This document shows positions 14,342 through 14,509 of a stretch of 14,509 nucleotides of DNA, piece by piece. Both the position numbers and the translations under genes were made by a program. Each line of letters starts with the position of its first letter. Within the stretch, counting starts at the first letter, position 1. The notes under the pieces were generated by a model. That model saw nothing but the letters and a program-made list of their open reading frames with translations. It ran no database searches and was not told where the DNA came from. This DNA comes from UBA3206 sp963623875 (GTDB lineage Bacteria > Bacillota_I > Bacilli_A > Acholeplasmatales > Anaeroplasmataceae): positions 1-14,509 of the forward strand of contig CAVFNL010000027.1 in the NCBI GenBank assembly GCA_963623875.1, written 5' to 3'.

Positions 14342-14459
14342 ATATTTTCTCCTTTTCTAAATACACTATCATATATACAAAAGATATATAAAAATTACTA
14401 AAATAATATAAAATCAATTTGAATAAATTAGAACTTAGAATATATATTTTTTTTAAATT

Positions 14460-14482
14460 CCTACAAGAATAATTCTTGTAAG
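14460..14482. repeat. Inverted repeat upstream of the ArdC-like gene
   Basis: TACAAGA and TCTTGTA form two 7-base arms around a 5-base centre, and outer bases extend the stem to nine pairs if one G-U is allowed in minus-strand RNA. No T run adjoins it in the right orientation for a strong terminator. It could be a weak terminator of a gene beyond the edge or a protein-binding site. The rest of 14342-14509 is AT-rich, and I see no convincing promoter in it. Confidence 0.45.
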
Positions 14483-14509
14483 CATTAATTTTAAATTTAA
14501 TTTATTGTT

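Noticed and set aside
1..14509. Mycoplasma-type genetic code with TGA as tryptophan
   Set aside because: Tryptophans in the conserved motifs I checked are TGG, all genes are full length under the standard code, and TGA is a genuine stop at 10478-10480.
1..14509. CRISPR arrays, tRNA or rRNA genes, insertion sequences and phage att sites
   Set aside because: No spaced direct repeats, tRNA cloverleaf, transposase or integrase reading frame, or flanking direct repeats were seen. The noncoding gaps are short and are explained by promoters, terminators and the two RNA elements.

Overview
The window comes from a very AT-rich bacterial chromosome that uses the standard genetic code: tryptophan is TGG, and one TGA is a genuine stop in the ATGA overlap at 10478-10481. 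AGGAGG-type ribosome binding sites, TTGACA/TATAAT promoters, a yybP-ykoY riboswitch and the gene families all point to a low-GC Bacillota. An uncultivated gut lineage of the Erysipelotrichia/RF39/Mollicutes-related type would fit, but that placement is inference. Every gene is on the minus strand except a possible C-terminal fragment at bases 1-75, so the window reads right to left.

Right end (14509 to 12660): an ArdC-like ssDNA-binding/zinc-metallopeptidase protein overlaps a YubB/Api92-like ferredoxin-fold protein, and the pair is closed by a rho-independent terminator. Both families are typical of conjugative elements, plasmids and phages, so this is probably the edge of an integrated mobile element.

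Middle (12660 to 8877): a MarR-type regulator and two ABC exporter half-transporters form one overlapping operon. A perfect 18-bp palindrome covers the -35 box of its promoter, which suggests autorepression. The two ABC proteins have complementary defects in their ATP sites, as expected of a heterodimeric exporter with one degenerate site. Next (8876 to 5901) comes a manganese riboswitch of the yybP-ykoY class with its own promoter and expression-platform terminator. It controls a 910-residue P2-type ATPase, which is therefore probably a Mn2+ (or Ca2+/Mn2+) exporter. A terminator follows.

Left half (5889 to 3852): a compact NOL1/NOP2/Sun RNA m5C methyltransferase, a DUF1653 protein, a YbjN-like small protein and a small three-helix membrane protein lie in a row. 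A free-standing structured RNA of about 180 nt (3813-3631) follows. It has a near-consensus promoter, an 18-bp closing helix and a terminator, and 6S RNA is my best guess. A second strong promoter then drives an operon of a DeaD/CsdA-type RNA helicase with a DbpA-like C-terminal domain, the 16S rRNA methyltransferase RsmD, and a 413-residue protein of unknown function. The left half is thus largely rRNA-maturation and housekeeping, while the right half is transport and accessory DNA.

I found no clearly new multi-gene system. The items most worth attention are the structured RNA, the Mn riboswitch/ATPase pair, the palindrome over the MarR promoter, and the mobile-element-like pair at the right edge.
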